Shown here: positions 7,188 through 16,254 of the stretch, one piece after another
How the letters are laid out: each line of letters opens with the position of its first letter
Position numbering within the stretch: position 1 is the stretch's first letter
Assembly (NCBI GenBank): GCA_041622675.1
Contig: JBFJYH010000008.1
Span: forward strand, 1 to 64,000
Direction: 5' to 3'
From: Reddybacter sp041622675
GTDB taxonomy: Bacteria; Pseudomonadota; Gammaproteobacteria; Pseudomonadales; Porticoccaceae
Length of the DNA: 64,000 nt
Made by a program: the position numbers and the translations under genes
Notes under the pieces: model-generated
Databases searched by the model: none
The model's input: only the letters and a program-made list of their open reading frames with translations
What the model was told of the DNA's origin: nothing

Positions 7188-8810
7188 TCATGTCTTGCTG
7201 ACAATAATATCCTGTCCGGCAAAATTCATCGGTACTAGAATAGTGTCTTTGGCTACGGCAGATAATTGTGGGTGATCGAGGGTATAGTGAAGACCGCGAC
7301 TCTCTTTGCGCAGCATGGCAGAGCGAATGATTAATTCGGCAACTTTGGCGAGATTTCGCAGTTCGAGTAAATCGCGACTTACCTTATAGTTACTATAGTA
7401 TTCTTGAATTTCCCGCTGCAATAAGCGCACACGGTTTTCCGCTCTCTCTAGGCGTTTACGTGTGCGCACAATGCCGACGTAGTCCCACATAAAACGACGC
7501 AACTCATCCCAGTTGTGGGAAATCACTACATCTTCATCGGAATAGGTGACCCGTGAGGAATCCCACTCCTTTGTGTAGCTAGGTTCTGGGATTGAGTCGA
7601 TGTTTTCGCGAATGCTGATGGCAGCTTCACGGGCAAATACTAGACATTCTAGTAGGGAGTTGCTGGCCATGCGATTGGCCCCGTGCAGACCTGTAAATGC
7701 GCACTCACCAATGGCGTAGAGATTTTTGAGATCGGTATGGCCCTGTTTGTCGGTGACAATGCCGCCACAGGTGTAATGCGCGGCGGGCACAATTGGGATG
7801 CGTTCGCGAGTAATGTCGATGCCAAATTCAAGGCATTGGGCTTTTACGGTTGGAAAGTGGTTGTTGATAAACTCGGAAGGTTTATGGCTGATGTCTAAAT
7901 AGAGGCAGTCACAACCGAGGCGTTTCATTTCATGATCAATGGCGCGAGCGACAATGTCCCTAGGGGCTAGTTCCCCTTTTGGGTGAAAATCGAACATAAA
8001 GCGTTTACCGTCGGGCAATAACAAGTAAGCGCCTTCACCACGTAGTGCTTCAGATACTAAGAAGGCTTTGGCTTTAGGGTGGAAGAGGCAGGTGGGATGG
8101 AACTGGTTAAACTCCATGTTGGCGACGCGACAACCCCGCCGCCAGGCTGCGGCGATGCCATCACCACTAGCGCCATCAGCATTACTGGTATAGAGGTAGA
8201 CTTTGCTTGCTCCACCTGTCGCGAGGATGACGACCTTTGCTTGAAACAGGCAGACGCGATCTCGCTGGGTGTCCAGAGCATAGGCCCCGTTACAGCGAAA
8301 GCTTCTCGAGTCGGCATCTGCCTGGGTGGTGAGGTCAACCACGACATGCTGCTCAAATACGTCGAGGTGGGGAGTGTTTAATACCTTTTCGGCGAGGGTG
8401 CTCGACAAGGCTTGTCCGGTGGCATCGGTGCTGTGGAGAATACGTCGGTGACTGTGTCCGCCTTCCTGGGTTAAGTGGTAGTCATCATCTTGCTCATTGC
8501 GACTGAACTGCATGCCGCTGTTGATGAGCCATTCTATGGCGTCTCGACCTTGTTCGGCCGTCTGGCGTACTACATCTTCGTGGCATAGCCCGGCACCGGC
8601 GGCGAGGGTATCGGCAACGTGAGCATCGACACTGTCCTCTTCGCTAAACACTGCGGCGATACCACCTTGGGCAAGCCAGGTCGAGCCCGTTTGTAGTTGA
8701 TCTTTACTTAACAGAGCAACTCGGTGATTGGGAGCGAGGTGCAACGCAAGCGTCATGCCTGCGGCACCACTGCCGATAATAAGAACTTCGTATTGGTAGG
8801 TTTCTTTCAC
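7188..8810 (-). CDS. nadB: L-aspartate oxidase
   Basis: First enzyme of de novo NAD synthesis: FAD-dependent oxidation of aspartate to iminoaspartate, which NadA then uses. The 540-residue protein has the N-terminal FAD motif GSGAAG (13-18), the succinate-dehydrogenase-like flavoprotein core (HRRILHSTDATG, GEGAYLL, AHYTCGGI, GLHGANRMASNSLLECLVF) and the C-terminal helical domain. It starts with GTG. It is divergent from rpoE, exactly as in Pseudomonas. Confidence 0.95.
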   Translation of the reverse strand: MKETYQYEVLIIGSGAAGMTLALHLAPNHRVALLSKDQLQTGSTWLAQGGIAAVFSEEDSVDAHVADTLAAGAGLCHEDVVRQTAEQGRDAIEWLINSGMQFSRNEQDDDYHLTQEGGHSHRRILHSTDATGQALSSTLAEKVLNTPHLDVFEQHVVVDLTTQADADSRSFRCNGAYALDTQRDRVCLFQAKVVILATGGASKVYLYTSNADGASGDGIAAAWRRGCRVANMEFNQFHPTCLFHPKAKAFLVSEALRGEGAYLLLPDGKRFMFDFHPKGELAPRDIVARAIDHEMKRLGCDCLYLDISHKPSEFINNHFPTVKAQCLEFGIDITRERIPIVPAAHYTCGGIVTDKQGHTDLKNLYAIGECAFTGLHGANRMASNSLLECLVFAREAAISIRENIDSIPEPSYTKEWDSSRVTYSDEDVVISHNWDELRRFMWDYVGIVRTRKRLERAENRVRLLQREIQEYYSNYKVSRDLLELRNLAKVAELIIRSAMLRKESRGLHYTLDHPQLSAVAKDTILVPMNFAGQDIIVSKT

Positions 8811-8958
8811 GTTAAGGTTTTCACTGAAGGCATTTTGTCTTAGGGCGATTAATTTAGTGGCGGTGCGCGGTGCGCTACGGCGTCTACAAGGCCGACATGA
8901 TAGTATAGCGCCCGAAAAAAACCCACTAGTTGGATTGCGGACTGGCTAAATGTGCCGC

Positions 8959-8986
8959 GAACTAAGTGAATGACTGGAGGTCTTCA
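8959..8986 (+). promoter_or_regulatory. Candidate sigma-E (AlgU-type) promoter of rpoE
   Basis: GAACTA at 8959-8964, a 16-base spacer, and TCTTCA at 8981-8986. This resembles the extracytoplasmic-stress consensus GAACTT-N16/17-TCTGA. It lies 36 bases upstream of the rpoE ATG, where autoregulated rpoE/algU promoters are normally found. The -10 match is imperfect. Confidence 0.4.
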
Positions 8987-9021
8987 AGAGGGGTGAAAAT
9001 GTGTAACCATTTGGAGAGGCA

Positions 9022-9615
9022 ATGACCATCAAGAGTGAGACAAATACCGACAAGCAGCTCGTCGCCCGTGTGCAAAAGGGTGATAAGCGCGCTTTCGATT
9101 TGTTGGTCATTAAATATCAGCACAAGGTGGCAGTTATCGTTAGTCGTTATGTCTATGATCGAGAAGAGGTCAAAGATATTGTGCAAGAAGCTTTTATCAA
9201 GGCCTATCGTGCCATTGGTTCTTTCCGTGGTGATAGTCAGTTCTATACTTGGCTCTATCGAATCGCTGTTAATACAGCAAAAAATTTTTTGGTGTCCCGT
9301 AGCCGCCGCCCCCCCGCGAGTGATCTTGATGTCGAGGATGCAGAGTATTTTGGTAGTGCGGATAAATTGCATGATGTGGCTTCACCAGAGAATCTGGTAT
9401 TTCGTGATGAGCTGCAAGCGGTCGTCGATAATGCCATTCACGCCCTACCAGAGGATTTGCGCACAGCTGTTAGTTTGAGAGAGCTTGATGGGCTGAGCTA
9501 TGAAGATATTGCCAGTGTTATGGACTGCCCTGTCGGAACCGTGCGTTCACGCATTTTTAGAGCGCGAGAGGCTATAGACAAGCAAGTGAAAGCGTTGATT
9601 GATGGTCGACTTTAA
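9022..9615 (+). CDS. rpoE: RNA polymerase sigma-E factor (RpoE/AlgU)
   Basis: A 197-residue ECF sigma factor for the envelope-stress response. Region 2 (YQHKVAVIVSRYVYDREEVKDIVQEAFIKAYR, ending FYTWLYRIAVNTAKN) binds the -10 element and core polymerase. Region 4 (LRTAVSLRELDGLSYEDIASVMDCPVGTVRSRIFRAREAI) carries the -35 helix-turn-helix. GGAGAGG is placed just before the ATG. The anti-sigma gene rseA follows after an unusually long 202-base gap holding its own sigma-E-like promoter. Confidence 0.96.
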   Translation: MTIKSETNTDKQLVARVQKGDKRAFDLLVIKYQHKVAVIVSRYVYDREEVKDIVQEAFIKAYRAIGSFRGDSQFYTWLYRIAVNTAKNFLVSRSRRPPASDLDVEDAEYFGSADKLHDVASPENLVFRDELQAVVDNAIHALPEDLRTAVSLRELDGLSYEDIASVMDCPVGTVRSRIFRAREAIDKQVKALIDGRL

Positions 9616-9675
9616 TTTATATGCAAAGCGTGTAAAGAGAGTGGGTAGCATAGGGGAGGGGCTGGTTATTATGCT

Positions 9676-9703
9676 GGAACCTTTTTAACCAACGCTAGTC
9701 TGA
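9676..9703 (+). promoter_or_regulatory. Strong sigma-E-type promoter in the rpoE-rseA gap
   Basis: GGAACCT at 9676-9682, a 16-base spacer, and TCTGA at 9699-9703. Only one base departs from the classical GGAACTT-N16-TCTGA form. Transcription would start near 9709 and give rseA a leader of about 110 bases. It would let the sigma factor raise its own anti-sigma factor separately from rpoE. Confidence 0.6.
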
Positions 9704-9817
9704 TCTCCAGAGGTTAATTACTCTCTGGGCGAATGGCAATTTCAAAGGTAGTGGTTTTTTGATATTAATCGCTTATAGAGTTTTTATAGTGGGTGAGTCA
9801 CTGGAAAATATGATCCT

Positions 9818-10504
9818 ATGAATGAAGAAGTAGGTAGTAAAATGCGTGAGACGCTATCGGCCCTGGTGGATGGCGAGGCGTCTCAGCTCGAATTTCATCG
9901 GGCGATGCGTGAGGCCGGGGAAAATGAAGCTTTCAACGAAACTTGGGCTCGCTATCACCTTGCCGCGAGCGTCATGCGCAAAGAGCTGTCGCCCGATTTT
10001 ATCGATTCGGCGGCAGAATTGCGGGAATCGATCAGTCGGGCGCTTATCGACGAGTCTGTGCCACAACGTGCATCTCGATGGGTTCAGCCCTTGGGGCGGA
10101 TTGCTATAGCAGCTAGTGTGGCGGTCGTGGCTATTTGGGGTGCCCAGCACTATGTCCCCTCATCCCCTGTGCCCCTTGTTGCCGAGGATAAAACACAAGG
10201 ACAGTTTCAAGAAGAGGCGGGTGAAATTGAGCCAGCAGGCCCTCAGTTTCAATTGCCATCGGGCTTTGAAGTGCCCCAAGCTACAGCCCGTACTGTTAGT
10301 GCCGGTTCTTACAAGAATGATAGTGTTTACGCGAGGTCCGCTCGCGTTGAAACGCCATCAAGAGCGAGACAAATTGAAATGGATAGGCAAATACAGGCTT
10401 ATATGCAAAGCCTAGTATCACAGCGAGAAAAGCATAATTACCCCCAGTCCAATCCCATCTTCCTACCCGTCGAGCATAGGCCCCTGCACACCCTTGAGCC
10501 TTAG
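9818..10504 (+). CDS. rseA: Anti-sigma-E factor RseA/MucA
   Basis: A 228-residue single-pass inner-membrane protein that holds RpoE inactive. The N-terminal cytoplasmic domain (ETLSALVDGEASQLEFHRAMRE, WARYHLAASVMR) is the sigma-binding fold. A transmembrane segment spans about residues 93-109, and the C-terminal periplasmic part is Gln/Ser-rich. Start 9818 is used, but an in-frame ATG at 9842 has a better-placed AGG and gives an N-terminus closer to the usual family start. A 6-bp stem hairpin (10503-10517) lies on the stop codon. No rseB follows. Confidence 0.9.
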   Translation: MNEEVGSKMRETLSALVDGEASQLEFHRAMREAGENEAFNETWARYHLAASVMRKELSPDFIDSAAELRESISRALIDESVPQRASRWVQPLGRIAIAASVAVVAIWGAQHYVPSSPVPLVAEDKTQGQFQEEAGEIEPAGPQFQLPSGFEVPQATARTVSAGSYKNDSVYARSARVETPSRARQIEMDRQIQAYMQSLVSQREKHNYPQSNPIFLPVEHRPLHTLEP

Positions 10505-10591
10505 TCTTGGCAAGACTTTCAGTGAACAGCCTTGTAGAAGGGTGCTGGCTCCCAGTGTTGCTCGACTGCTACTGTGTTGGGGGGCTACCTT

Positions 10592-11023
10592 TTGATTGAA
10601 GAAAGTGTAAAAGTTCTCGCCATTGAAAAAAGGCACCTGTGGGTTGAAGGCATTCAGCGCTCGTCTTGCCACAGTTGTTCTGCTCAGCAGGGCTGTGGTC
10701 AAAACCTCTTGGCTAAGTGGGCAGCGAGGCCTGTACGTTTGCGAATTCCTCTAGAGGGACACGATGCCACTTCTTTTAAAGTGGGACAAAGTGTCAGTAT
10801 TGGCATTGCTGAGCACGTGATAGTGCGGGGCTCTTTGTTGATGTACCTGTTGCCCTTAGTGCTTCTGCTATTGGGACTGTGGTCGGGAGACAGTATTTTT
10901 AAAACCGAGCTGGGGGCAATGGTTTGTGGTTTTCTGGGCTTAATTAGTGGTGGCTTTCTGGCTGGAAAGCTCGCTAATGGCGCCGGTCACGGGTCAAGAA
11001 TACAGGCTCATTTGCTGGATTGA
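10592..11023 (+). CDS. rseC: SoxR-reducing / sigma-E regulatory protein RseC/MucC
   Basis: A 143-residue membrane protein with a cysteine-rich N-terminus (C-x2-C-x5-C in the first 40 residues) and two transmembrane segments (roughly 78-100 and 105-128), the RseC/RsxC-associated fold. In E. coli it modulates sigma-E and SoxR reduction. The start TTG at 10592 gives the family-typical MIEE beginning and has GGGGG 7 bases upstream. Its end overlaps the region before mucD. Confidence 0.85.
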   Translation: MIEESVKVLAIEKRHLWVEGIQRSSCHSCSAQQGCGQNLLAKWAARPVRLRIPLEGHDATSFKVGQSVSIGIAEHVIVRGSLLMYLLPLVLLLLGLWSGDSIFKTELGAMVCGFLGLISGGFLAGKLANGAGHGSRIQAHLLD

Positions 11024-11088
11024 TGATCGTTTCACCAGCACTCTTATTATTTCTGCAAATAATTAAATTTTCTAAAGAGGGATTGTTC

Positions 11089-12447
11089 ATGATGAGGCGA
11101 GCGAGTTTCGCATTTATTTGTTTGTTCGTTGGGACCTTTAGCGCCCATGCCCAACTCCCTGAATTTACACAGTTGATTGAAAAAAACTCTAGCGCGGTGG
11201 TGAAAATTACGGCTGTTGAAAGCAGCTCTAGTCGGCGTCGTTCGGCTGTTCCCCAAAGCCAAATCCCCGATGTTCTGAGGGATCTTTTTAATCAACGACG
11301 CAGTCCAGAGCGAAAGGCTCGCTCAGTGGGGTCGGGCTTTGTTATTTCTACTGACGGTTACGTCCTCACCAATAATCACGTAGTCGGTAGCGCGAAACAG
11401 ATTACCGTCCGTCTTAACGATAGACGAGAATACGACGCTGAAATTATTGGCTTAGATCCTCGATCAGATTTGGCTTTGTTGAAGATTGATGAGAAAGATT
11501 TGCCGGTGGTGCATTTTGGCCGCCCCGACGAGCTCAAGGTCGGCGAGTGGGTGGTGGCTATTGGCTCACCTTTTGGCCTCGACTATTCTGCGAGTACAGG
11601 TATTGTCAGTGCGATTGGGCGCAGTATCCCTACAGCCAGGGGAGAGGATTACGTGCCTTTTATTCAAACCGATGTGGCAATTAATCCCGGAAACTCTGGT
11701 GGCCCTCTATTTAATCTCGCGGGTGAAGTGGTGGGTATCAACTCGCAAATCTATACCCGTTCGGGAGGGTCAATTGGCCTATCCTTCGCGATACCAGTGA
11801 GTGTTGCGCTTGAGGTGGTTTCGCAATTAAAAGAAAAGGGACGTGTCGATAGAGGTTGGCTGGGGGTCTATATTCAAGACGTAGACAAAAATTTAGCGCA
11901 GTCTCTCGGTCTGGAAAAACCACAGGGAGCTCTACTCGCTCAGCTTGAACCGGGTGGTCCGGCGGAAAACGCCGGTCTCAGGGCCGGCGATGTTGTAATT
12001 CGCTTTCATGATCAGGTTGTGGTCGATGCTAGTGATTTACCACATATTGTTGGTCTTTTATCAGCCGGTCAAAAAGTGGATGCCCAGATTATCCGGCGGG
12101 GCAAACAACGAAGGGTTAGCGTTGAAATTGGTGCTCGCCCTGGCGATAGCGCTGTCGCTGCGAGTGGGGGTGATATTCTCGGCTTAGAAGTTTCAGGCGT
12201 TGATGACGAGACCGAGCAAGGTCGGCGTTTGCCAGGGGGAGTGTCGGTGGTTAAGGTCTACCCCAACTCAGCCGCAGGTGATGCGGGTTTACAGGTAGGC
12301 GATATCTTGGCGCAATTAGGTTACCAAACACTTGACGGTGTGGATGATTACGAGGAGGTACTGGCACAATTGCCAAAGGGCACGCCGGTGGCGCTACGAT
12401 TCTTCCGTCACGGTCGTTCAATTTTTCGGACTATTGAGATTAAATAA
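11089..12447 (+). CDS. mucD: Periplasmic DegP/HtrA-type serine protease MucD
   Basis: A 452-residue DegQ-family protease for misfolded envelope proteins and negative control of the sigma-E response. It has a signal peptide (cleavage near AHA-QLP, residue 21), a trypsin-like domain with the triad H97 (TNNHVVG), D127 (RSDLALLKI) and S203 (GNSGGPL), then two PDZ domains (about 270-355 and 370-450). The ATG at 11089 follows AAAGAGGGA; an upstream frame from 11020 would bury the signal peptide. Confidence 0.95.
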   Translation: MMRRASFAFICLFVGTFSAHAQLPEFTQLIEKNSSAVVKITAVESSSSRRRSAVPQSQIPDVLRDLFNQRRSPERKARSVGSGFVISTDGYVLTNNHVVGSAKQITVRLNDRREYDAEIIGLDPRSDLALLKIDEKDLPVVHFGRPDELKVGEWVVAIGSPFGLDYSASTGIVSAIGRSIPTARGEDYVPFIQTDVAINPGNSGGPLFNLAGEVVGINSQIYTRSGGSIGLSFAIPVSVALEVVSQLKEKGRVDRGWLGVYIQDVDKNLAQSLGLEKPQGALLAQLEPGGPAENAGLRAGDVVIRFHDQVVVDASDLPHIVGLLSAGQKVDAQIIRRGKQRRVSVEIGARPGDSAVAASGGDILGLEVSGVDDETEQGRRLPGGVSVVKVYPNSAAGDAGLQVGDILAQLGYQTLDGVDDYEEVLAQLPKGTPVALRFFRHGRSIFRTIEIK

Positions 12448-12491
12448 TAGTCTGTCAATTTTTGAATGCATCGGCTATCGCTTACTGCAGG

Positions 12492-12562
12492 GGATCCATA
12501 GCTTACGAGGGCTAAATACGCTAGAATCCGCGTCGTTGAAATCCCTCCTAAGCTATGGATCC
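12492..12562. repeat. 14-bp perfect inverted repeat at the lepA start
   Basis: GGATCCATAGCTTA (12492-12505) is repeated exactly in reverse complement at 12549-12562, with 43 bases between. After one C/C mismatch, five more pairs (12507-12511 with 12543-12547) extend the stem. The right arm covers the ATG at 12555 and ends 10 bases before the GTG at 12573. No T tract follows, so it does not look like a terminator. A translation-control hairpin is the simplest reading. Confidence 0.7.
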
Positions 12563-12572
12563 TACAAACCCT

Positions 12573-14372
12573 GTGTCAGACCTCAGCCATATTCGCAATT
12601 TCTCCATTATCGCCCATATTGATCATGGTAAATCCACCATCGCAGACCGCTTTATTCAGCATTGCGGGGGACTGACTGCGCGAGAAATGGACAGCCAGGT
12701 GCTCGATTCGATGGACATCGAGCGCGAGCGCGGTATTACCATCAAAGCGCAAAGTGTGACACTTGCCTATACGGCGGGTGATGGGCAAACCTATCAACTA
12801 AATTTTATTGATACGCCGGGTCATGTTGACTTCAGCTATGAAGTGTCGCGCTCTCTTGCCGCTTGTGAGGGGGCATTATTGGTCGTCGATGCAGCTCAGG
12901 GTGTTGAGGCGCAATCAGTAGCCAATTGTTATACCGCGATTGCCCAAGGCCTAGAAGTTATTCCGGTGCTGAATAAAATGGATTTGCCTCAGGCTGAGCC
13001 TGAGCGGGTTTGTCAGGAAATTGAAGATATTATAGGCATTGATGCCGCAAATGCTGTGTTGTGTAGTGCCAAAAGCGGACTTGGTATCGAGGACGTGCTG
13101 GAGCAGTTGGTGGCTGAAATCCCCCCACCTAGCGGCGATATTGATGCTCCTTTACAAGCATTGATTATTGATTCTTGGTTTGATACCTACTTGGGTGTTG
13201 TGTCCCTTGTCCGTGTGATGCAAGGCACGTTGACGCGTCGTGACAAAATTATTACTAAAAGTATCGGCAAAGCACATATTGCCGATAGTATTGGCGTTTT
13301 TACACCCAAGCGGACTGAGACGGATGTGCTACGTGCGGGTGAGGTGGGTTTTGTCGTGGCAGGTATTAAAGACATCCACGGCGCACCAGTGGGTGACACT
13401 ATCACCCACTCTAGTACCCCGGAGGTTGAGTCACTGCCGGGCTTTCAGAAGGTGAATCCCCAAGTTTATGCGGGTATGTTCCCGATTAATTCTGAAGACT
13501 TTGAAGATTTCCGCGAAGCACTAGCAAAACTCACCCTTAATGATGCCTCGCTTTTTTACGAACCTGAAAGTTCTGATGCCCTTGGCTTCGGGTTTCGCTG
13601 TGGCTTCCTCGGCATGCTGCACATGGAAATTATTCAAGAGCGGCTAGAGCGCGAGTACAACCTCGACTTAATTAGTACCGCGCCAACCGTGGTTTACGAA
13701 GTGCTGCATGCTAATGGCGAGTTGCTTTATATCTCTAACCCCTCAGATCTTCCCGACCCGGGGCAAATTGACGAAATGCGCGAACCCCTGTGTGAAGCCA
13801 ATATTCTCGTGCCTAAGGATTATGTTGGTAATGTGATATCTCTGTGTGTTGAAAAACGCGGTGTACAAAAAGATATGCAATTTACCGGAGACCAAGTTTC
13901 GCTGACTTACGAAATGCCGATGGCAGATGTGGTGATGGACTTTTTCGATCGCTTGAAATCGGTGAGTCGCGGTTTTGCCTCCCTAGATTACAACTTTAAA
14001 CGCTTTCAGGTTGCGCCCTTGGTACGCCTCGATATTTTAATTAACGGCGATAAAGTAGACGCCTTGGCATTGATTGTTCACCGCGATAATGCTCAGCAAA
14101 AAGGTCGTTTAATTACAGACAAGATGAAAGACTTAGTGCCTCGACAGATGTTTGATGTCGCGATTCAAGCTGCCCTCGGCGGGCATATTATTGCGCGTAG
14201 CTCGGTCAAAGCACTGCGAAAAAATGTTACGGCGAAGTGTTATGGCGGTGATGTTTCGCGTAAGAAGAAATTACTGGCTAAGCAGAAAGCTGGTAAAAAA
14301 CGCATGAAGCAGGTGGGGTCTGTAGAAATCCCCCAAGAAGCTTTTCTCGCGGTACTTAAAACGGATAATTAA
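12573..14372 (+). CDS. lepA: Elongation factor 4 (LepA)
   Basis: Ribosome back-translocase/initiation-quality GTPase. With the GTG at 12573 the protein is 599 residues, the same as E. coli, and begins xSDLSHIRNFSIIAHIDHGK, matching the Pseudomonas start. The ATG at 12555 would add six residues and lies inside a strong inverted repeat. It has G1 (AHIDHGKST), G3 (DTPGH), G4 (NKMD), EF-G-like domains and the LepA-specific C-terminal domain (KQKAGKKRMKQVG). First gene of the lepA-lepB-rnc-era block. Confidence 0.95.
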   Translation: MSDLSHIRNFSIIAHIDHGKSTIADRFIQHCGGLTAREMDSQVLDSMDIERERGITIKAQSVTLAYTAGDGQTYQLNFIDTPGHVDFSYEVSRSLAACEGALLVVDAAQGVEAQSVANCYTAIAQGLEVIPVLNKMDLPQAEPERVCQEIEDIIGIDAANAVLCSAKSGLGIEDVLEQLVAEIPPPSGDIDAPLQALIIDSWFDTYLGVVSLVRVMQGTLTRRDKIITKSIGKAHIADSIGVFTPKRTETDVLRAGEVGFVVAGIKDIHGAPVGDTITHSSTPEVESLPGFQKVNPQVYAGMFPINSEDFEDFREALAKLTLNDASLFYEPESSDALGFGFRCGFLGMLHMEIIQERLEREYNLDLISTAPTVVYEVLHANGELLYISNPSDLPDPGQIDEMREPLCEANILVPKDYVGNVISLCVEKRGVQKDMQFTGDQVSLTYEMPMADVVMDFFDRLKSVSRGFASLDYNFKRFQVAPLVRLDILINGDKVDALALIVHRDNAQQKGRLITDKMKDLVPRQMFDVAIQAALGGHIIARSSVKALRKNVTAKCYGGDVSRKKKLLAKQKAGKKRMKQVGSVEIPQEAFLAVLKTDN

Positions 14373-14374
14373 TC

Positions 14375-15163
14375 ATGGATTTCGACTTTCCTCTGATTTT
14401 AGTTACATTGACGGCATTTGCGGGCTTTATGTGGCTGGCAGATAGGCTCTTTTTCTCGAAATTTCGTGACAAAGATGACGCTCCTCCTTGGTATGTCGAA
14501 TCGACTGCTCCTTTTTTTCCAGTATTGTTTGTCGTCCTAGTGCTGCGCTCTTTTATTGTTGAGCCCTTCCAAATTCCATCCGGCTCGATGATTCCCACCC
14601 TGAAAATTGGCGATTTTATTTTAGTGAATAAATTTGCCTATGGTCTGCGTTTGCCGGTGGTTGGCACAAAAGTTGTCTCTCTGGGTGAGCCCAAACGTGG
14701 TGACGTGATGGTCTTTTTTCCTCCCAATGATAAGCGTTATTTCATCAAGCGGGTGGTAGGTTTGGCCGGCGATGAAATTCGTATTGTCAATAATGTGCTA
14801 TTTGTAAACGGCAAAAAGATGGCCCAGTCGACACTTGAGACAGCTGCCCCTTATTTCGTTGAAAAAAGCCATATAGAGTTTAATTCAGCTAGCAATGCAC
14901 AGGTGATGATGGAAAATCTAGACGGTGTAGACCATCTGATTCGTAAACATCAAACCTCAGGGCGACTAGGGAGAAATTTTAGTACGGTAGTACCGGAAGG
15001 TCATTACTTTATGATCGGGGATAATCGCGATAATAGTAGTGACAGCCGCGTTTGGGGGGCCGTGCCCGAAGAGAATATTGTCGGTAAGGCGTTTGCTGTG
15101 TGGATGCATTGGGAGGAAGTGCTAAGCATACCCAGTTTTGATACAGTGGGAACAATACGTTAA
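14375..15163 (+). CDS. lepB: Signal peptidase I
   Basis: Inner-membrane protease that cleaves secreted preproteins. A 262-residue protein with two N-terminal transmembrane segments (about 5-24 and 45-62), then the periplasmic catalytic domain: nucleophile S71 in PSGSMIPTL, general base K125 in YFIKRVVG, and the C-terminal box GDNRDNSSDSRVWG. It starts two bases after the lepA stop. Confidence 0.95.
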   Translation: MDFDFPLILVTLTAFAGFMWLADRLFFSKFRDKDDAPPWYVESTAPFFPVLFVVLVLRSFIVEPFQIPSGSMIPTLKIGDFILVNKFAYGLRLPVVGTKVVSLGEPKRGDVMVFFPPNDKRYFIKRVVGLAGDEIRIVNNVLFVNGKKMAQSTLETAAPYFVEKSHIEFNSASNAQVMMENLDGVDHLIRKHQTSGRLGRNFSTVVPEGHYFMIGDNRDNSSDSRVWGAVPEENIVGKAFAVWMHWEEVLSIPSFDTVGTIR

Positions 15164-15181
15164 GTTGAGTGGGCAGGAATA

Positions 15182-15550
15182 ATGAAACAGCATAAACAGA
15201 AAGGCTTGTCGGCACTGGGTGTTTTACTGATTTTGGTCATTGGTGGCTTTTTCTTGGCTGTTGCAACGGCTGTTGGGCCCCTTTACTTAGATAACTCTTT
15301 TGTTAACGCGGCACTTCAATCGTTGTCTAATGAACCCATTCACAAGCTCAGTGACGATAAAATACGTCGGCGTTTACAGGATTCTTTTACCATTAATAAT
15401 GTGCGCGATGTGAATGCCAAAGATACAGTGATCGAGCGAAAGAAAACGGCTACCCTTGTGCGTCTCGATTATGAACGCCGAGTCCATCTTTTTGCCAATG
15501 TCGATATTGTTGTCGTTTTTGAAAATACTTATGACACCTCCAAACTCTAG
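15182..15550 (+). CDS. DUF4845 membrane-anchored protein
   Basis: A 122-residue protein with one N-terminal transmembrane segment (about 8-32, LSALGVLLILVIGGFFLA) and a periplasmic domain. The lepB-DUF4845-rnc position is characteristic of this family in Pseudomonas-like bacteria. Function is unknown. Confidence 0.75.
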   Translation: MKQHKQKGLSALGVLLILVIGGFFLAVATAVGPLYLDNSFVNAALQSLSNEPIHKLSDDKIRRRLQDSFTINNVRDVNAKDTVIERKKTATLVRLDYERRVHLFANVDIVVVFENTYDTSKL

Positions 15551-15573
15551 TTTATGATCGGCGTTAAATATTG

Positions 15574-16254
15574 GTGAATATCTCTCTTCAGCGCTTTATT
15601 AACCGCCTAGGTCATAGTTTTACTGACCCTCGCTTACTGGAGCAAGCATTAACTCACCGCAGTTTTTCTTCAAATAATAATGAACGTTTGGAGTTTCTCG
15701 GCGATGCGGTTTTAGATATGGTCGTTAGTGAGATGCTTTATTGTCAATTTCCGACTGCCAGTGAAGGGGATTTAAGTCGCTTGCGAGCCGCTCTTGTAAA
15801 GGGCGAGGCACTGGCTGAAATGGCACGGGCAATTGATCTCGGAGATCAACTGCGACTCGGTTCAGGTGAATTAAAAAGTGGCGGTTTCCGGCGTGACTCT
15901 ATATTGGCGGGTGCTTACGAAGCGGTAATCGGCGCTATTTATCTCGACGCTGGTTTTGCCATTTGTCAGGCCTGCCTTATCACCTGGTTTGGACCTTTAT
16001 TGGAAAGCTTATCGCTGGCTGATGAACACAAAGATGCGAAGTCTCGCCTCCAAGAATATCTGCAGGGTAGGGGGGAATCTCTACCGGTGTATAGGCTTTT
16101 GACAGTGAGTGGTGAGGGGCATGCCCAGCACTTTGAAGTGCAATGTTATCTTGAAAGCCAGCCCGGTGACTATAGAGGTGAGGCCAGTAGCCGCCGCAAA
16201 GCCGAACAGGCCGCGGCGCAGATAGCTCTGTATGATCTACAGAAAAAGAAATGA
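15574..16254 (+). CDS. rnc: Ribonuclease III
   Basis: Double-strand-specific endoribonuclease for rRNA processing and mRNA decay. A 226-residue protein with the catalytic signature ERLEFLGDAVLD, the second acidic cluster (YEAVIGAIYLDAGF) and a C-terminal dsRNA-binding domain (about 155-224, SRRKAEQAAAQIAL). Start is GTG 15574 (TTG 15571 also in frame); neither has a good ribosome binding site. The stop overlaps the era ATG (ATGA). Confidence 0.93.
   Translation: MNISLQRFINRLGHSFTDPRLLEQALTHRSFSSNNNERLEFLGDAVLDMVVSEMLYCQFPTASEGDLSRLRAALVKGEALAEMARAIDLGDQLRLGSGELKSGGFRRDSILAGAYEAVIGAIYLDAGFAICQACLITWFGPLLESLSLADEHKDAKSRLQEYLQGRGESLPVYRLLTVSGEGHAQHFEVQCYLESQPGDYRGEASSRRKAEQAAAQIALYDLQKKK

Noticed and set aside
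10503..10517. AGTCTT-GGC-AAGACT hairpin on the rseA stop
   Set aside because: Too short and without a T tract to be called a terminator; noted only in the rseA entry.
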